Origin: Billgrantia montanilacus
GTDB lineage: Bacteria; Pseudomonadota; Gammaproteobacteria; Pseudomonadales; Halomonadaceae
Length of the DNA stretch: 64,000 nucleotides
Direction: 5' to 3'
Assembly (NCBI RefSeq): GCF_003336675.1
Contig: NZ_QPII01000002.1
Coordinates: 434,001-498,000, forward strand
The notes under the pieces were generated by a model. The model was not told where the DNA came from. It ran no database searches and saw only the letters and a list, made by a program, of their open reading frames with translations. Made by a program: the position numbers and the translations under genes. This document shows positions 34,327 to 43,125 of this stretch, in pieces (within the stretch, counting starts at the first letter, position 1; each line of letters starts with the position of its first letter).

Positions 34327-35253
34327 GTGCTGGAACAGGAACCGCAGAACGCCGACGCACAGAATGACGAGACCGGCCCACCATCGGATCTGGATACAGT
34401 GAACCAGCAGCTGGCCGCCGCCTATCCGGAGCTCAGCCCGCAGTTGAAGCTTGCCGCCGGCTATGTGCTGGAACATCCGGTGGAAATCGCCTTCCAATCG
34501 ATCCGCAAGTCGGCGACGGCGGCACGGGTAACCGCCTCGACACTGGTGCGCCTGGCCAAGCGGTTGGGGTTCGACAGCTACGAGCAGTTTCGCGAGGTAT
34601 TCCAGTCGGCGGTGCAGGCGAGCCCGGTTGAACTATCCGGGCGAGCCAGCAACCTGCGCAATCTGGCCAGCCAGACCGATGACCAGGTCTTTCTCGACGT
34701 GGGCGACGCGGCCTTCGACAATATCGGCCGGCTCTTCACCGCCGATACCCAGGCCCGGGTCCGCGATGCGGCCAGGATGCTGCTCGGCGCCGAAAAGATC
34801 GCCGTGGTGGGGTTTCGAGACACCTTCGCCTGCGCCTACCACTTCGCCTACGTGGGCCGTATCGCCATGCCCAACATCCAGCTCATACGGGGTCAGGAAG
34901 GCGGACTATTGACCGAGCTGGCACCCTTCGGCGAAAAGGACCTGGTGGTGGCCTTCGGCTTCGAGCCCTATTGCGGCGAAACGGTGCGCGCCCTCGATAT
35001 CGCCCGGGCCAATGGCGTCCGGCCCATCGTGGTGACCGACACACTGCGCTCTCCTCTGGTGCCCGGCGCCGCCATCACCTTCACAGTGGCCAATGCCACA
35101 CCGCACTTCTTTCCCTCGATCCTTTCTGCCATCACCCTGATCGAAGTGCTGCTCGCCGAGTGCGTGGCCTTCGGCCCCGACAGCCTGGTCGATAACGTGG
35201 CGAGCTTCGAATCGCGAATGCGTGAGATGGGTGCCTATGTCAGCAATGAGTAG
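34327..35253 (+). CDS. RpiR/MurR family transcriptional regulator with SIS domain
   Basis: The protein has 308 aa. It has an N-terminal HTH_6 domain (about 15-90, with VTASTLVRLAKRLGFDSYEQFREVF) and a C-terminal SIS sugar-phosphate-binding domain (about 130-270, AEKIAVVGFRDTFACAYHFAY and VAFGFEPYCGETVRAL). Members respond to phosphosugars or acyl-type ligands. I chose GTG 34327, which follows AGGAG by seven bases; an ATG at 34258 in frame lacks such a site. It may control the divergent crotonase-ligase-crotonase run. Confidence 0.85.
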   Translation: MLEQEPQNADAQNDETGPPSDLDTVNQQLAAAYPELSPQLKLAAGYVLEHPVEIAFQSIRKSATAARVTASTLVRLAKRLGFDSYEQFREVFQSAVQASPVELSGRASNLRNLASQTDDQVFLDVGDAAFDNIGRLFTADTQARVRDAARMLLGAEKIAVVGFRDTFACAYHFAYVGRIAMPNIQLIRGQEGGLLTELAPFGEKDLVVAFGFEPYCGETVRALDIARANGVRPIVVTDTLRSPLVPGAAITFTVANATPHFFPSILSAITLIEVLLAECVAFGPDSLVDNVASFESRMREMGAYVSNE

Positions 35254-35264
35254 CGCACGCAAGA

Positions 35265-35296
35265 CGCCGCCGGCCCTGAAACAGGAACCGGCGGCG
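35265..35296. terminator. Convergent hairpin between the RpiR and quinone oxidoreductase genes
   Basis: CGCCGCCGG (35265-35273) and CCGGCGGCG (35288-35296) form a 9-bp perfect stem, with CCTG/CAGG pairing inside the loop. It lies between two converging genes. Confidence 0.6.
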
Positions 35297-35344
35297 CAAG
35301 GCGAATCAGAAAGTGTTGTGGGCGGTACCGACCCGGGTAACAGA

Positions 35345-36322
35345 TCAGGGAATCAGGATAGTGGAACCGGTGGTCCTGCGGCTTGCCAGGTCCTCCTGGG
35401 CCTTGCCCGCCTCGGCCAGGGAATATTTCTGGCCGATATCGATCGTCACCTTACCGCTCTTGAGCATATCGAACAGCTCATTGGCCATCATCTCCAGCCG
35501 CTCCCGGGTGTCGGCATAGCCGTTCAGGCTGGGGCGGGTCACGAAGAGAGAGCCCTTCTGGTTGAGAATGCCGATGTTGACCCCCTCGACCGCTCCCGAG
35601 GCGTTGCCGAAGCTGACCATCAGTGAACGGGGCTTGAGGCAATCGAGCGAGATCTCCCAGGTGTCCTTGCCCACCGAGTCGTAGACCACATCCACCATCT
35701 CGCCATTGGTCAGCTCACGCACCCGCTCGACAACATCTTCCTTGGTATAGTCGATGGTCGCCCAGGCACCGTTTTTCTCGGCGAGAGCGGCCTTTTCAGG
35801 CGAACTCACGGTGCCGATCAACTTCACGCCCAGTGCCTTCGCCCACTGGCAGGCAATCGAACCAACCCCGCCGGCCGCCGCGTGCCACAGAATCGTCTCG
35901 CCACCCTTGAGGGGGCAGGTCTGGCGCAGCAGGTACTGCACCGTCAGCCCCTTGAGCATGCAGGCGGCTGCGGTTTCCACATCGACGCCCTCAGGCAGCA
36001 CCACCACCTTGGCGGCGGGCAGTACATGATAGTCGGCATAGGACCCCAGCGGGCCCTGGGCGTAGGCGACACGGTCCCCCACCTTGAGGTGCGTCACGCC
36101 CTCACCCACGGCGTCGACCACGCCGGCGCCTTCGGTACCCAGGCCGGACGGCAGCGACGGCGCGGGGTACAGTCCGGTACGAAAATAGATATCGATGAAG
36201 TTGAGGCCTATGGCGTGGTTCTGGATGCGAACGTCGCCGGGTCCCGGCTCAGTGGGGGTGACGTCAAGCAGTTCGAGAACCTCCGGCCCTCCGGTGCGTG
36301 CAAACTGGATACGCTTGGCCAT
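35345..36322 (-). CDS. Zinc-independent NADPH:quinone oxidoreductase (QorA type)
   Basis: The protein has 325 aa of MDR superfamily. It starts MAKRIQFARTGGPEVLEL and has GLNFIDIYFRTGLYP, GTEGAGVVDAVGEGV and the Rossmann motif HAAAGGVGSIACQWAKALG, with no zinc-ligand cysteines. It reduces quinones or enones with NADPH in the cytoplasm. The in-frame extension upstream of ATG 36322 has no supporting motif. Confidence 0.92.
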   Translation of the reverse strand: MAKRIQFARTGGPEVLELLDVTPTEPGPGDVRIQNHAIGLNFIDIYFRTGLYPAPSLPSGLGTEGAGVVDAVGEGVTHLKVGDRVAYAQGPLGSYADYHVLPAAKVVVLPEGVDVETAAACMLKGLTVQYLLRQTCPLKGGETILWHAAAGGVGSIACQWAKALGVKLIGTVSSPEKAALAEKNGAWATIDYTKEDVVERVRELTNGEMVDVVYDSVGKDTWEISLDCLKPRSLMVSFGNASGAVEGVNIGILNQKGSLFVTRPSLNGYADTRERLEMMANELFDMLKSGKVTIDIGQKYSLAEAGKAQEDLASRRTTGSTILIP

Positions 36323-36448
36323 GGCGCCATGTTCCTTGTTCTGTGGTGGAAAGAGTTCGGTTGAGCGAAAGAAATAAGATGAAGGACAGTCCCCATCCAA
36401 ACGCCGAAAACGGCAGCGGTCAAGGAGCGCGGCGATTGCCGGACACTC

Positions 36449-37009
36449 TCAGCCGGGAAACGCCGCCAGGGCAGCGACGAAGCGCCCCTTTTCCTGCTCG
36501 AAGAAGCGGGGATCATGCTTGAAGCGGCGCAGAATCGCCGCCTCGTCGAAATCCAGCGCCGGTTCCACGTCGCTGATGGACTGAGCCGGATGTCCCTGGG
36601 CCAGACCGATCCGGCGCCCACCGGGAGCGGCAAACCAGCGCGAGATACCACAGCGACGGTAGAAGGCTTCGGCATCCTGGTCAGCGGCTTCCACGCGCAG
36701 CGGGGCCTTGAGCGCGAGCTCACGAATCAGCCGCCGTTCACTTTCGCGATCGCCGCTAGGGGAAGCGCTCAGCCCCAAGACCATGCCCGCGCCCGATTCG
36801 TCGAGTACCAGCAGCGCCAAGGCACCGGGACGCTCCTGATCGTCCACCAGCCCCCAGAGGCGAGCCGCTTCGTGGGCGAAGAGCACCTGTCGCGCGCCCG
36901 AGAAGGTGACCAGGGGCGTCAACCCCGCCTCTCGACCATAGATGTCGGCACACAGCCTGGCCAGCCAGGCATCGCGCTGTTCGTCACGCTCGGGGGTCAT
37001 CACCTTCAT
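36449..37009 (-). CDS. Uncharacterised protein, possibly GNAT-like
   Basis: The protein has 186 aa. ATG 37009 follows GAGG by six or seven bases. It contains LALLVLDESGAGMVLGLSASPSGDRE and a later DQDAEAFYRRCGISRWFAAPGG stretch that looks like the end of an acetyltransferase fold (strand, then helix with F-Y-R-R-C-G), but no clear acetyl-CoA loop is visible. I do not recognise a named family. It stands between quinone oxidoreductase and a divergent GDPD gene. Confidence 0.7.
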   Translation of the reverse strand: MKVMTPERDEQRDAWLARLCADIYGREAGLTPLVTFSGARQVLFAHEAARLWGLVDDQERPGALALLVLDESGAGMVLGLSASPSGDRESERRLIRELALKAPLRVEAADQDAEAFYRRCGISRWFAAPGGRRIGLAQGHPAQSISDVEPALDFDEAAILRRFKHDPRFFEQEKGRFVAALAAFPG

Positions 37010-37146
37010 GCCATGCCTCGCTGCATCGTTCAAAGCCCGCAAGCCTAGCATAATCCGGCTCGTCTCCGCCCGTGCCACGAGCGCCGAGAGTCGCTATTCT
37101 GTCACCTGTTGACCATAGACTGCTCAGGCCCTCACGGAGTCGACGA

Positions 37147-37920
37147 ATGCCGCCACACCCCAACATCGCATTGCCCCGCCTTATCGCCCACCGGGGGCTT
37201 TCCGCACACGCTCCCGAGAACACGCTGACTGCCGTGCGTGCCGCCTTCGACATCGGTTGCCACTGGGTGGAGCTGGACGTCCAGCTGCTGGGTGACGGTA
37301 CCCCGGTAATCTGGCACGACCCGACCCTCAAGCGCTGCTCGGATGGCCATGGCCGGCTCTCCCGGCTCAGCATGGACGAGGCACGCGGGCTCGACGTTGG
37401 CTCCTGGTTCGGCGATGCCTTCCGCGGTGAACGCATGGCCACGCTTGCCGACATGCTGGAGCTGTTGGCGAGCCTGGACATGGGGGTCAATCTGGAGCTC
37501 AAGGTCGGGCGCAACCGCAGTGGCACCGAACTGGCCGATACTGTGGTGCCACGCCTGCTCGAGACACTCCCCCCTGAACGCATCATCCTCTCGTCCTTCG
37601 ACCTGGCGGCCCTGCACCACGCCAGGTCGATGGCCGACGCATCGCGTCTGCCGATCGGCATCCTCACCGAGAGCATCACCCAGACTTGGCAGTCTCGCTG
37701 CAAGGCGCTCGATGCCTTCAGCGTGCATACCGACTGGACACGCCTAACCGCCCGGCGTGCCCGGGAAATCAAGGATGCCGGCTACCGACTGCTCTGCTAT
37801 ACCCCCAACGACCCGACAGCTTTCGCTCGCCACTGGCGCTGGGGTGTCGACAGCGCCATCAGCGACGATCCCGCCTGCTTCGCCGGTATTGCACCGCCCC
37901 CGGACCTGGTTGACAGCTAG
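37147..37920 (+). CDS. Glycerophosphodiester phosphodiesterase
   Basis: The protein has 257 aa. RLIAHRGLSAHAPENTLTAV carries the catalytic His-Arg-Gly and Pro-Glu-Asn-Thr of GDPD, followed by WVELDVQLLGDGTPVIWHDPTLKRC with the metal-binding Glu-Asp and the second catalytic His. It hydrolyses glycerophosphodiesters to glycerol 3-phosphate and an alcohol. It has no signal peptide, so it is a cytoplasmic UgpQ-type enzyme. ATG 37147 follows GGAG by eight bases. Confidence 0.92.
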   Translation: MPPHPNIALPRLIAHRGLSAHAPENTLTAVRAAFDIGCHWVELDVQLLGDGTPVIWHDPTLKRCSDGHGRLSRLSMDEARGLDVGSWFGDAFRGERMATLADMLELLASLDMGVNLELKVGRNRSGTELADTVVPRLLETLPPERIILSSFDLAALHHARSMADASRLPIGILTESITQTWQSRCKALDAFSVHTDWTRLTARRAREIKDAGYRLLCYTPNDPTAFARHWRWGVDSAISDDPACFAGIAPPPDLVDS

Positions 37921-38086
37921 GCAAATCGGCCGAGTGCCACTCCTCGGAGACCGGCTTAAGCATAAGCAGCCCGGCAACGCTGTGGCGTGTTCGCAACGCC
38001 TTCTCGACTCGCCCCCCTGGAGGCTAATGTCCTAGGGTTAGAGTGGACCTGACATCAAGGCCAGCCGACATACAGGAGTTGGAGCA

Positions 38087-39427
38087 ATGGAACTGCTGAA
38101 TCGCATCACGGATTATCTGATCGACAATGAACTGAGGCTCGCCACCGCCGAGTCCTGCACCGCCGGGCTGATCATCTCGGAGCTGACCCGGGTGCCCGGC
38201 AGCGGCCAGAGCATCGACTGTGGGCTCGGGGTCTATTCGCCGCAATCGAAGAACCGCTACCTCGGTGTCAGCTACGACACCATCGAGCGCTACGGGCTGA
38301 CCAGCGAAGCCGTGGCCTGCGAGATGGCCGCCGGCGCCCTGAACAACAACGATGCCAACGTGGCCCTGGCCAATACCGGCATCGCCGGCCCCAATCCCGG
38401 CGATGATGACACGCCCATCGGCACCGTCTGCTTCGCCTGGGCGTTTCGCCACAGCGGAGATCACTACCATTACTGCGAGACTCGCCGCTTCGACGGCGAA
38501 CGCAATGAAGTGCGCCTGGCCGCGGCGCACTACGCCCTGGAACGCCTGCCCCATTACCATCGGCTGTGTCTCGAAAGCACAACGACGCCAGCGGAAAAGA
38601 CACGCTCGCACCAGGCGGTTCAGCGCGCCATCGTGACACAGCTGCAGACCCGCACCGATATCGAAGCCCAGCATGAGATGGAGCGGCGCCGCGACTTTCT
38701 CTGCCGGATCATGAACGAGAGCGGTCAGACGACGCTGGTGCTGGGCATCAGCGGCGGCGTCGACTCCACGGTGGCGGGTCGCCTGGCACAGCTCGCTGTG
38801 GAGCAACGGCGCGATGAGGGCGAGCAGGCCACGTTCATCGCCATGCGCCTGCCCTACGGCGTACAGCAGGACGCCGACGATGCCGACAAGGCGCTGGCCT
38901 TCATCCAGCCTGACGAAGTGCTCGATGTGAACATCCAGGGAGCCAGCGATGCGCTGCTGGAATCGCTGGATAGCGGCGGCCTGAGCTTCGAGGACCCCGG
39001 CCAGCGCGACTTCGTACTGGGGAATATCAAGGCACGCCAGCGCATGGTGGCCCAATACGCCGTGGCCGGCACTCGCAGCGGCCTCGTCATCGGCACCGAC
39101 CAGGCCGCCGAGGCGCTCATGGGCTTCTTCACCAAGTATGGCGATGGGGCCTGCGACGTCGCCCCTCTGACCGGCCTGACCAAGCGCCAGGTGCGCCTGC
39201 TGGGGCAGCACCTCGGCGCACCGGAATCGCTGGTGAACAAGGCCCCAACCGCCGATCTCGAGTCCCTCGCGCCGCAGAAGCTCGACGAGGTGGCCCTCGG
39301 CGTCAGCTACGAGGAGATCGACGCCTTCCTGGAGAACCTGGACGTCTCCGAGCGCGCGTTCGATACCATCGTAAACACCTACCGTCGCACCGAGCACAAG
39401 CGGCAGTTGCCTATCGCTCCGGACTAA
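38087..39427 (+). CDS. Fused nicotinamide-nucleotide amidase (PncC/CinA C-terminal) and NH3-dependent NAD synthetase (NadE)
   Basis: The protein has 446 aa in one unbroken frame. Residues 1-165 are a PncC domain: ATAESCTAG with the active-site Ser23, GVYSPQSKNRYLGV with Tyr50 and Lys55, and NTGIAGP. Residues about 167-446 match E. coli NadE throughout: the P-loop LGISGGVDSTVAGRL (222-228), RLPYGVQQDADD, GTDQAAEALMGFFTKYGDG, KAPTADLE and the final YRRTEHKRQLP. PncC converts NMN to nicotinate mononucleotide; NadE makes NAD from nicotinate adenine dinucleotide. Both act in the same salvage loop, two steps apart. NadE alone is usually about 270 aa. A terminator hairpin follows. Confidence 0.92.
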   Translation: MELLNRITDYLIDNELRLATAESCTAGLIISELTRVPGSGQSIDCGLGVYSPQSKNRYLGVSYDTIERYGLTSEAVACEMAAGALNNNDANVALANTGIAGPNPGDDDTPIGTVCFAWAFRHSGDHYHYCETRRFDGERNEVRLAAAHYALERLPHYHRLCLESTTTPAEKTRSHQAVQRAIVTQLQTRTDIEAQHEMERRRDFLCRIMNESGQTTLVLGISGGVDSTVAGRLAQLAVEQRRDEGEQATFIAMRLPYGVQQDADDADKALAFIQPDEVLDVNIQGASDALLESLDSGGLSFEDPGQRDFVLGNIKARQRMVAQYAVAGTRSGLVIGTDQAAEALMGFFTKYGDGACDVAPLTGLTKRQVRLLGQHLGAPESLVNKAPTADLESLAPQKLDEVALGVSYEEIDAFLENLDVSERAFDTIVNTYRRTEHKRQLPIAPD

Positions 39428-39451
39428 ATCCGAGCCTTGGAGCATGGAGAT

Positions 39452-39478
39452 CGGGCCGACACCAGAGGTGTCGGCCCG
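39452..39478. terminator. Convergent terminator hairpin
   Basis: CGGGCCGACACC (39452-39463) and GGTGTCGGCCCG (39467-39478) form a perfect 12-bp stem with loop AGA. It sits between the converging PncC-NadE and permease genes. Confidence 0.8.
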
Positions 39479-39500
39479 CTTGGTCATGGCTCAGGAGCGA

Positions 39501-40922
39501 TCAGCGCGCAGAAGGCTCGGGCTGCAAGGGTTCTTCCGCGTCCCGCTCGACCACCATATCGTCCTCGACATGGATCGGCTCCTGCTCTTCCGCCTCCCTT
39601 GCACCACGCGCACGGTGCTCGATCAGGAAGTAGAGAATCAGGCCGATGCCCAGCCCCCAGGCGGCGCCATGGGTGGCCAGCACGACGCCCATGATGCCCG
39701 CCACGCCCATGGCTGTGGCGTTCTTGATCTGCTCCACGGCAACCGCAATGCAGAGGTAACCGGTTATCAGCAGGGTGATGGAGAGCGCAATCGGCAATAC
39801 CGGGCGGAAGAAGGTCACCAGCGGCAGCAGGAAGAGCGCGAAGAAGCCAACGATCCAGAACACGCCTGTACCGGAATAGATGGTGTCCATGGTCTTGCGC
39901 CCATAGCGATAGCGCTCGGTCACCGTCGCCATGCCACCGGTGAACAGCGGCCCGGCCAGGCCGGGATAGGGGGCCAGCAGCGAGTGCATCAGGTTGCGGA
40001 TGCCGGTGATCAGGTGTACCCGGTCTATATTCACCTCGATCTTCTCATCCGGGCGCAGGTGATCGACTCGCTTGAGCAGCGTCTGGCCCACCACGATGTC
40101 GCCGAAGGCGATGATGTAGGCGATGATGGCGGTGGGGATCGCTGCCACCATCAGCTTGATGCCCGGCGCACCGATGGAGAACGGCAGATAGGCCCAGATA
40201 CCGGCGAAATCGGGCGCGGCAATACCCCACTCCACCGTCGGCATCGAGTACTCACCAACACCCCAGCCGATCGCCATGGTGATCAGCATGCCCGGCACCA
40301 TGCCGAAGGCAACGATATTGCGTGCCCAGCGATACTTCTCGGCCAGGTCACGGAAGGAGAGCGAAAAGAGGACGTAGAGCGTGATCAGCCCACCGATGCC
40401 CAGCGAAATCGGCGTGTTGTAGAGACGACCGCCCTCGACGATTTCCCCGCTGATCGCCGCGATACCCGCCCCGAGCAGAATCCCCGCCTTGATCGAGGCC
40501 GGCACGTTGTTGACCAGCTTGCTACCCAGCCGCGTGACGGCCATGAACAGGAAGATGGCGGTGACCATCAGCTGCAGCGCCACCATGGCGCGCATCGCCT
40601 CGGGGCCCGGCTCGAATTGACCGATGAACAGCAACACCACGGGAATGGCCGGAGTGATCCAGCCGGCGATGAAGGGTACGCCCAGCAGCGGCGGCAGGAT
40701 GAAGCCGATGCCGCATACCACCACGAAGGCCAGGCCAACCTCGTAGGGCACGCCCAGGTACTGCTCCAGCAGCGGGATCATGCCCAGGGAGATGACGAAC
40801 ATCACCATGGCCTGGATGGTTTCGGGAATGGCCCACTTGAAGTGGATGAAAGGCAGGCGGACCTTGAACGGTCCCAGAGGCCAGTAGGGATGTTCCTGGC
40901 CGTATTCGCGTTTGAGCAGCAC
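39501..40922 (-). CDS. NCS2-like (xanthine/uracil-type) permease
   Basis: The protein has 473 aa with about 12-14 hydrophobic segments, of the NCS2/UraA-like fold: FVVVCGIGFILPPLLGVPFIAGW, NNVPASIKAGILLGAGIAAISGE, AYIIAFGDIVVGQTLLKRV and FTGGMATVTERYRYG. It is a relative of the purine permeases but not a canonical one, so cargo is uncertain. The Glu-rich tail (EAEEQEPIHVEDDMVVERD) is cytoplasmic. It starts with GTG 40922 preceded by GAGG at eight bases. Two TTGTCGACAA palindromes lie upstream. Confidence 0.82.
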   Translation of the reverse strand: MLLKREYGQEHPYWPLGPFKVRLPFIHFKWAIPETIQAMVMFVISLGMIPLLEQYLGVPYEVGLAFVVVCGIGFILPPLLGVPFIAGWITPAIPVVLLFIGQFEPGPEAMRAMVALQLMVTAIFLFMAVTRLGSKLVNNVPASIKAGILLGAGIAAISGEIVEGGRLYNTPISLGIGGLITLYVLFSLSFRDLAEKYRWARNIVAFGMVPGMLITMAIGWGVGEYSMPTVEWGIAAPDFAGIWAYLPFSIGAPGIKLMVAAIPTAIIAYIIAFGDIVVGQTLLKRVDHLRPDEKIEVNIDRVHLITGIRNLMHSLLAPYPGLAGPLFTGGMATVTERYRYGRKTMDTIYSGTGVFWIVGFFALFLLPLVTFFRPVLPIALSITLLITGYLCIAVAVEQIKNATAMGVAGIMGVVLATHGAAWGLGIGLILYFLIEHRARGAREAEEQEPIHVEDDMVVERDAEEPLQPEPSAR

Positions 40923-41064
40923 GTCGACACCTCAGCGGTTCTGTTTGTTGAGCGGTCCTCTTGGTCGGTTGTTGTTGTTCTTGGCTGAGCTTGGTTGTAC
41001 GCGTGTCTGACGCAGCGCAACATTCGACCATGGAACGAGTGGACAAGCTGACACTTTCCGGAGC

Positions 41065-41074
41065 TTGTCGACAA
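41065..41074. promoter_or_regulatory. TTGTCGACAA palindrome, site A
   Basis: A perfect 10-bp palindrome 143-152 bases upstream of the permease start codon. The flanks give CTTGTCGACAAC, the exact reverse complement of the flanked form of site B. The shape resembles operators of FadR-type GntR regulators. The interval 40923-41305 holds no accepted gene. Confidence 0.6.
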
Positions 41075-41148
41075 CATTACAAAAGAGTACTCAGAAATCC
41101 TGCGCAAAGCGCATTCCACGCCGGCATGGCCGCTTCGATTGGCAGAAG

Positions 41149-41158
41149 TTGTCGACAA
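41149..41158. promoter_or_regulatory. TTGTCGACAA palindrome, site B
   Basis: The second perfect copy, centred 84 bases (about eight helical turns) from site A. Such spacing would allow two dimers to bind the same face of DNA or loop it. Confidence 0.6.
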
Positions 41159-41305
41159 GTTCAAAGCAAAATTCGGGAAGTTTACGTTAACGTCAATTAA
41201 AGACCTGGAAAGCAGAGGGTGCAGGTGGAGCCGGCATTTACAGAGCAGAAACACAGAGGGGCAGAGCCCGCGTACAACCAAAGAACAACGAGTCCGACAG
41301 TAGGC

Positions 41306-42772
41306 TCAGAGACCAACGAGGCGATCGATGGCCGCCATGTCCAGGTGCGCTTCCAGGCAGTCGGCCAGCCGATCGAGTTCCTGCTGCCGATGGACCTGAT
41401 AATCCACCGCAGCACCCTGTGCATTGAGTCCACAGCGTGCTAACAGCGCCGCGCACGCCTCGGGGCGGTCGAACAGGCCGTGCAGGTAGGTGCCCATGAG
41501 CTGGCCATCCGGGCTAACACTGCCGTCAGGCCTTCCCTCCAGCTCACACAGGGGGCCCGCCAGGGCAGCACCCTCGCTCACGCCGTTGTGGATCTCGTAG
41601 CCGCTGATCGGCACGCCTTCGGGTAGCAAGCGCCCACTCACGTTTCGCAGCTGCTTGCCGGCCACCATGCGGGTCTCGAAGTCGAGCAGCTTGAGCCCCG
41701 GCGTCGAGCCGGCTGGCCCTTCCAACCCGTCTGGGTCGTGCACCGCCCGCCCCAGCATCTGAAACCCGCCGCAGATGCCCAGCACCTTGCCGCCGTAGCG
41801 CAGGTGCCGCTGTATTGCCGCCTCCCAGCCCTGGGCACGCAGCCAGGCGAGGTCACTGCGGGTGCTCTTGCTGCCGGGCAGGATGATCAGGTCTGCGGGG
41901 GGAAGGGACCGACCCGCCCCAACCTGATTCGGCCCGATAAAGCTGAGTTCGACCTGTGGATGCAGGCGCAGCGGGTCGAAGTCATTGTGGTTGCTGATGC
42001 GCGGCAGCGCCGGCACTAACACCTTGAGGGTATCCCCCTGCCCCACCCGACCGCTGCGACCGATGCTGTCCTCGGCGTCGAGCAATAATCCCTGCAGATA
42101 GGGCAGCGTGCCATATACCGGCTTGCTGGTACGCTCTGCCAGCCATTCGAGGCCCGGCTCGAGCAGGGCGATATCGCCGCGGAAACGGTTGACGATGAAG
42201 CCACGGGTACGTGAGCGCTCGCTCTCGCTGAGCAGCTCCAGGGTGCCCACCAGCTGGGCGAAGACGCCGCCTCGGTCGATGTCGCCGACCAGCACGACCG
42301 GGCAATCTACCATCTCGGCGAACCCCATGTTGGCGATGTCGTTCTGGCGCAGGTTAATCTCGGCAGGACTGCCCGCCCCCTCGGCAATGATCACGTCGAA
42401 GCGCGCCGACAGCGCCTGCCAGGCCGCCAGCACGCTCTCACGCGCCGTGCGCTTGTAGGCATGATAATCCAGTGCATTCATATGACCGTGGACCCGTCCG
42501 CGCAGGATCACCTGGGCCCCACGGTCACTCTCCGGCTTGAGCAGCACCGGGTTCATGTCGCTGTGGGGCTCGACGCCTGCCGCCAGCGCCTGAAGCGCCG
42601 TGGAGCGGCCGATCTCGCCGCCGTCCACGGTCACCGCACTGTTCAGCGCCATGTTCTGCGGCTTGAATGGCGCCACCGACACGCCCCGCCGTGCCAGCAC
42701 CCGGCACAGCCCCGCCACCACCGTGCTCTTGCCGGCATCCGAGGTGGTGCCCTGGATCATGAGCGTCGCCAT
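41306..42772 (-). CDS. cobQ: Cobyric acid synthase
   Basis: The protein has 488 aa. [20 protein letters not shown] starts the DTBS-like ATPase domain, with [10 protein letters not shown]; the C-terminal glutaminase-like domain carries [16 protein letters not shown] and [14 protein letters not shown] with the catalytic Cys. It amidates four side chains of adenosylcobyrinic acid a,c-diamide. ATG 42772 follows AGGAG by seven bases. It is the last gene of the cobalamin run, 353 bases after cobO; a lipoprotein gene on the other strand lies in that gap. Confidence 0.96.
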   Translation of the reverse strand: MATLMIQGTTSDAGKSTVVAGLCRVLARRGVSVAPFKPQNMALNSAVTVDGGEIGRSTALQALAAGVEPHSDMNPVLLKPESDRGAQVILRGRVHGHMNALDYHAYKRTARESVLAAWQALSARFDVIIAEGAGSPAEINLRQNDIANMGFAEMVDCPVVLVGDIDRGGVFAQLVGTLELLSESERSRTRGFIVNRFRGDIALLEPGLEWLAERTSKPVYGTLPYLQGLLLDAEDSIGRSGRVGQGDTLKVLVPALPRISNHNDFDPLRLHPQVELSFIGPNQVGAGRSLPPADLIILPGSKSTRSDLAWLRAQGWEAAIQRHLRYGGKVLGICGGFQMLGRAVHDPDGLEGPAGSTPGLKLLDFETRMVAGKQLRNVSGRLLPEGVPISGYEIHNGVSEGAALAGPLCELEGRPDGSVSPDGQLMGTYLHGLFDRPEACAALLARCGLNAQGAAVDYQVHRQQELDRLADCLEAHLDMAAIDRLVGL

Positions 42773-42886
42773 GGCAATCTCCTGTCTATCCTTCATCTAC
42801 GCGGGCTCTGCGCAGCGGGCTCGCCGAGCGGCACTGGTGCCGATTCGAGGCAGATTACCGCCACTCATGCCGACAGGGACAGTTGA

Positions 42887-43102
42887 ATGAAACAGAATTG
42901 CCTAATAATCATGCTGTGCTTATCAATGCTGACACTGGCATCCTGCACGACTCGCGGCATTTATGAAGGCCTCAAGCAGAGTAACCTTAACGAATGCAAC
43001 CAACTGCCCGGCGCGCAACGGGCGGATTGTCTCGATCATCTACCTCCAGACTACGAGACGTATCGGAGGCAGCATGAGGAAATCAGGAGCGACTCGCCTT
43101 GA
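42887..43102 (+). CDS. Small lipoprotein on the opposite strand within the cobalamin locus
   Basis: The protein has 71 aa. It starts MKQNCLIIMLCLSMLTLASC, a lipoprotein signal with lipobox LASC (Cys20), followed by a short polar region with two more cysteines (NECNQLP and RADCLDHL) and a YETYRRQHEE end. AGGGA lies about ten bases before the ATG. It resembles small lipoproteins of pseudomonads of unknown role. It is antisense to the cobO-to-cobQ intergenic RNA. It could also be an unrelated insertion between these genes. Confidence 0.75.
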   Translation: MKQNCLIIMLCLSMLTLASCTTRGIYEGLKQSNLNECNQLPGAQRADCLDHLPPDYETYRRQHEEIRSDSP

Positions 43103-43125
43103 TGTGACCGTGACGATGCAGGGAA

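Noticed and set aside
39444-40988. Plus-strand ORF of 514 codons opposite the NCS2-like permease
   Set aside because: Antisense shadow of a membrane protein; the translation is rich in His, Gln and Asp as expected from reversed hydrophobic codons.
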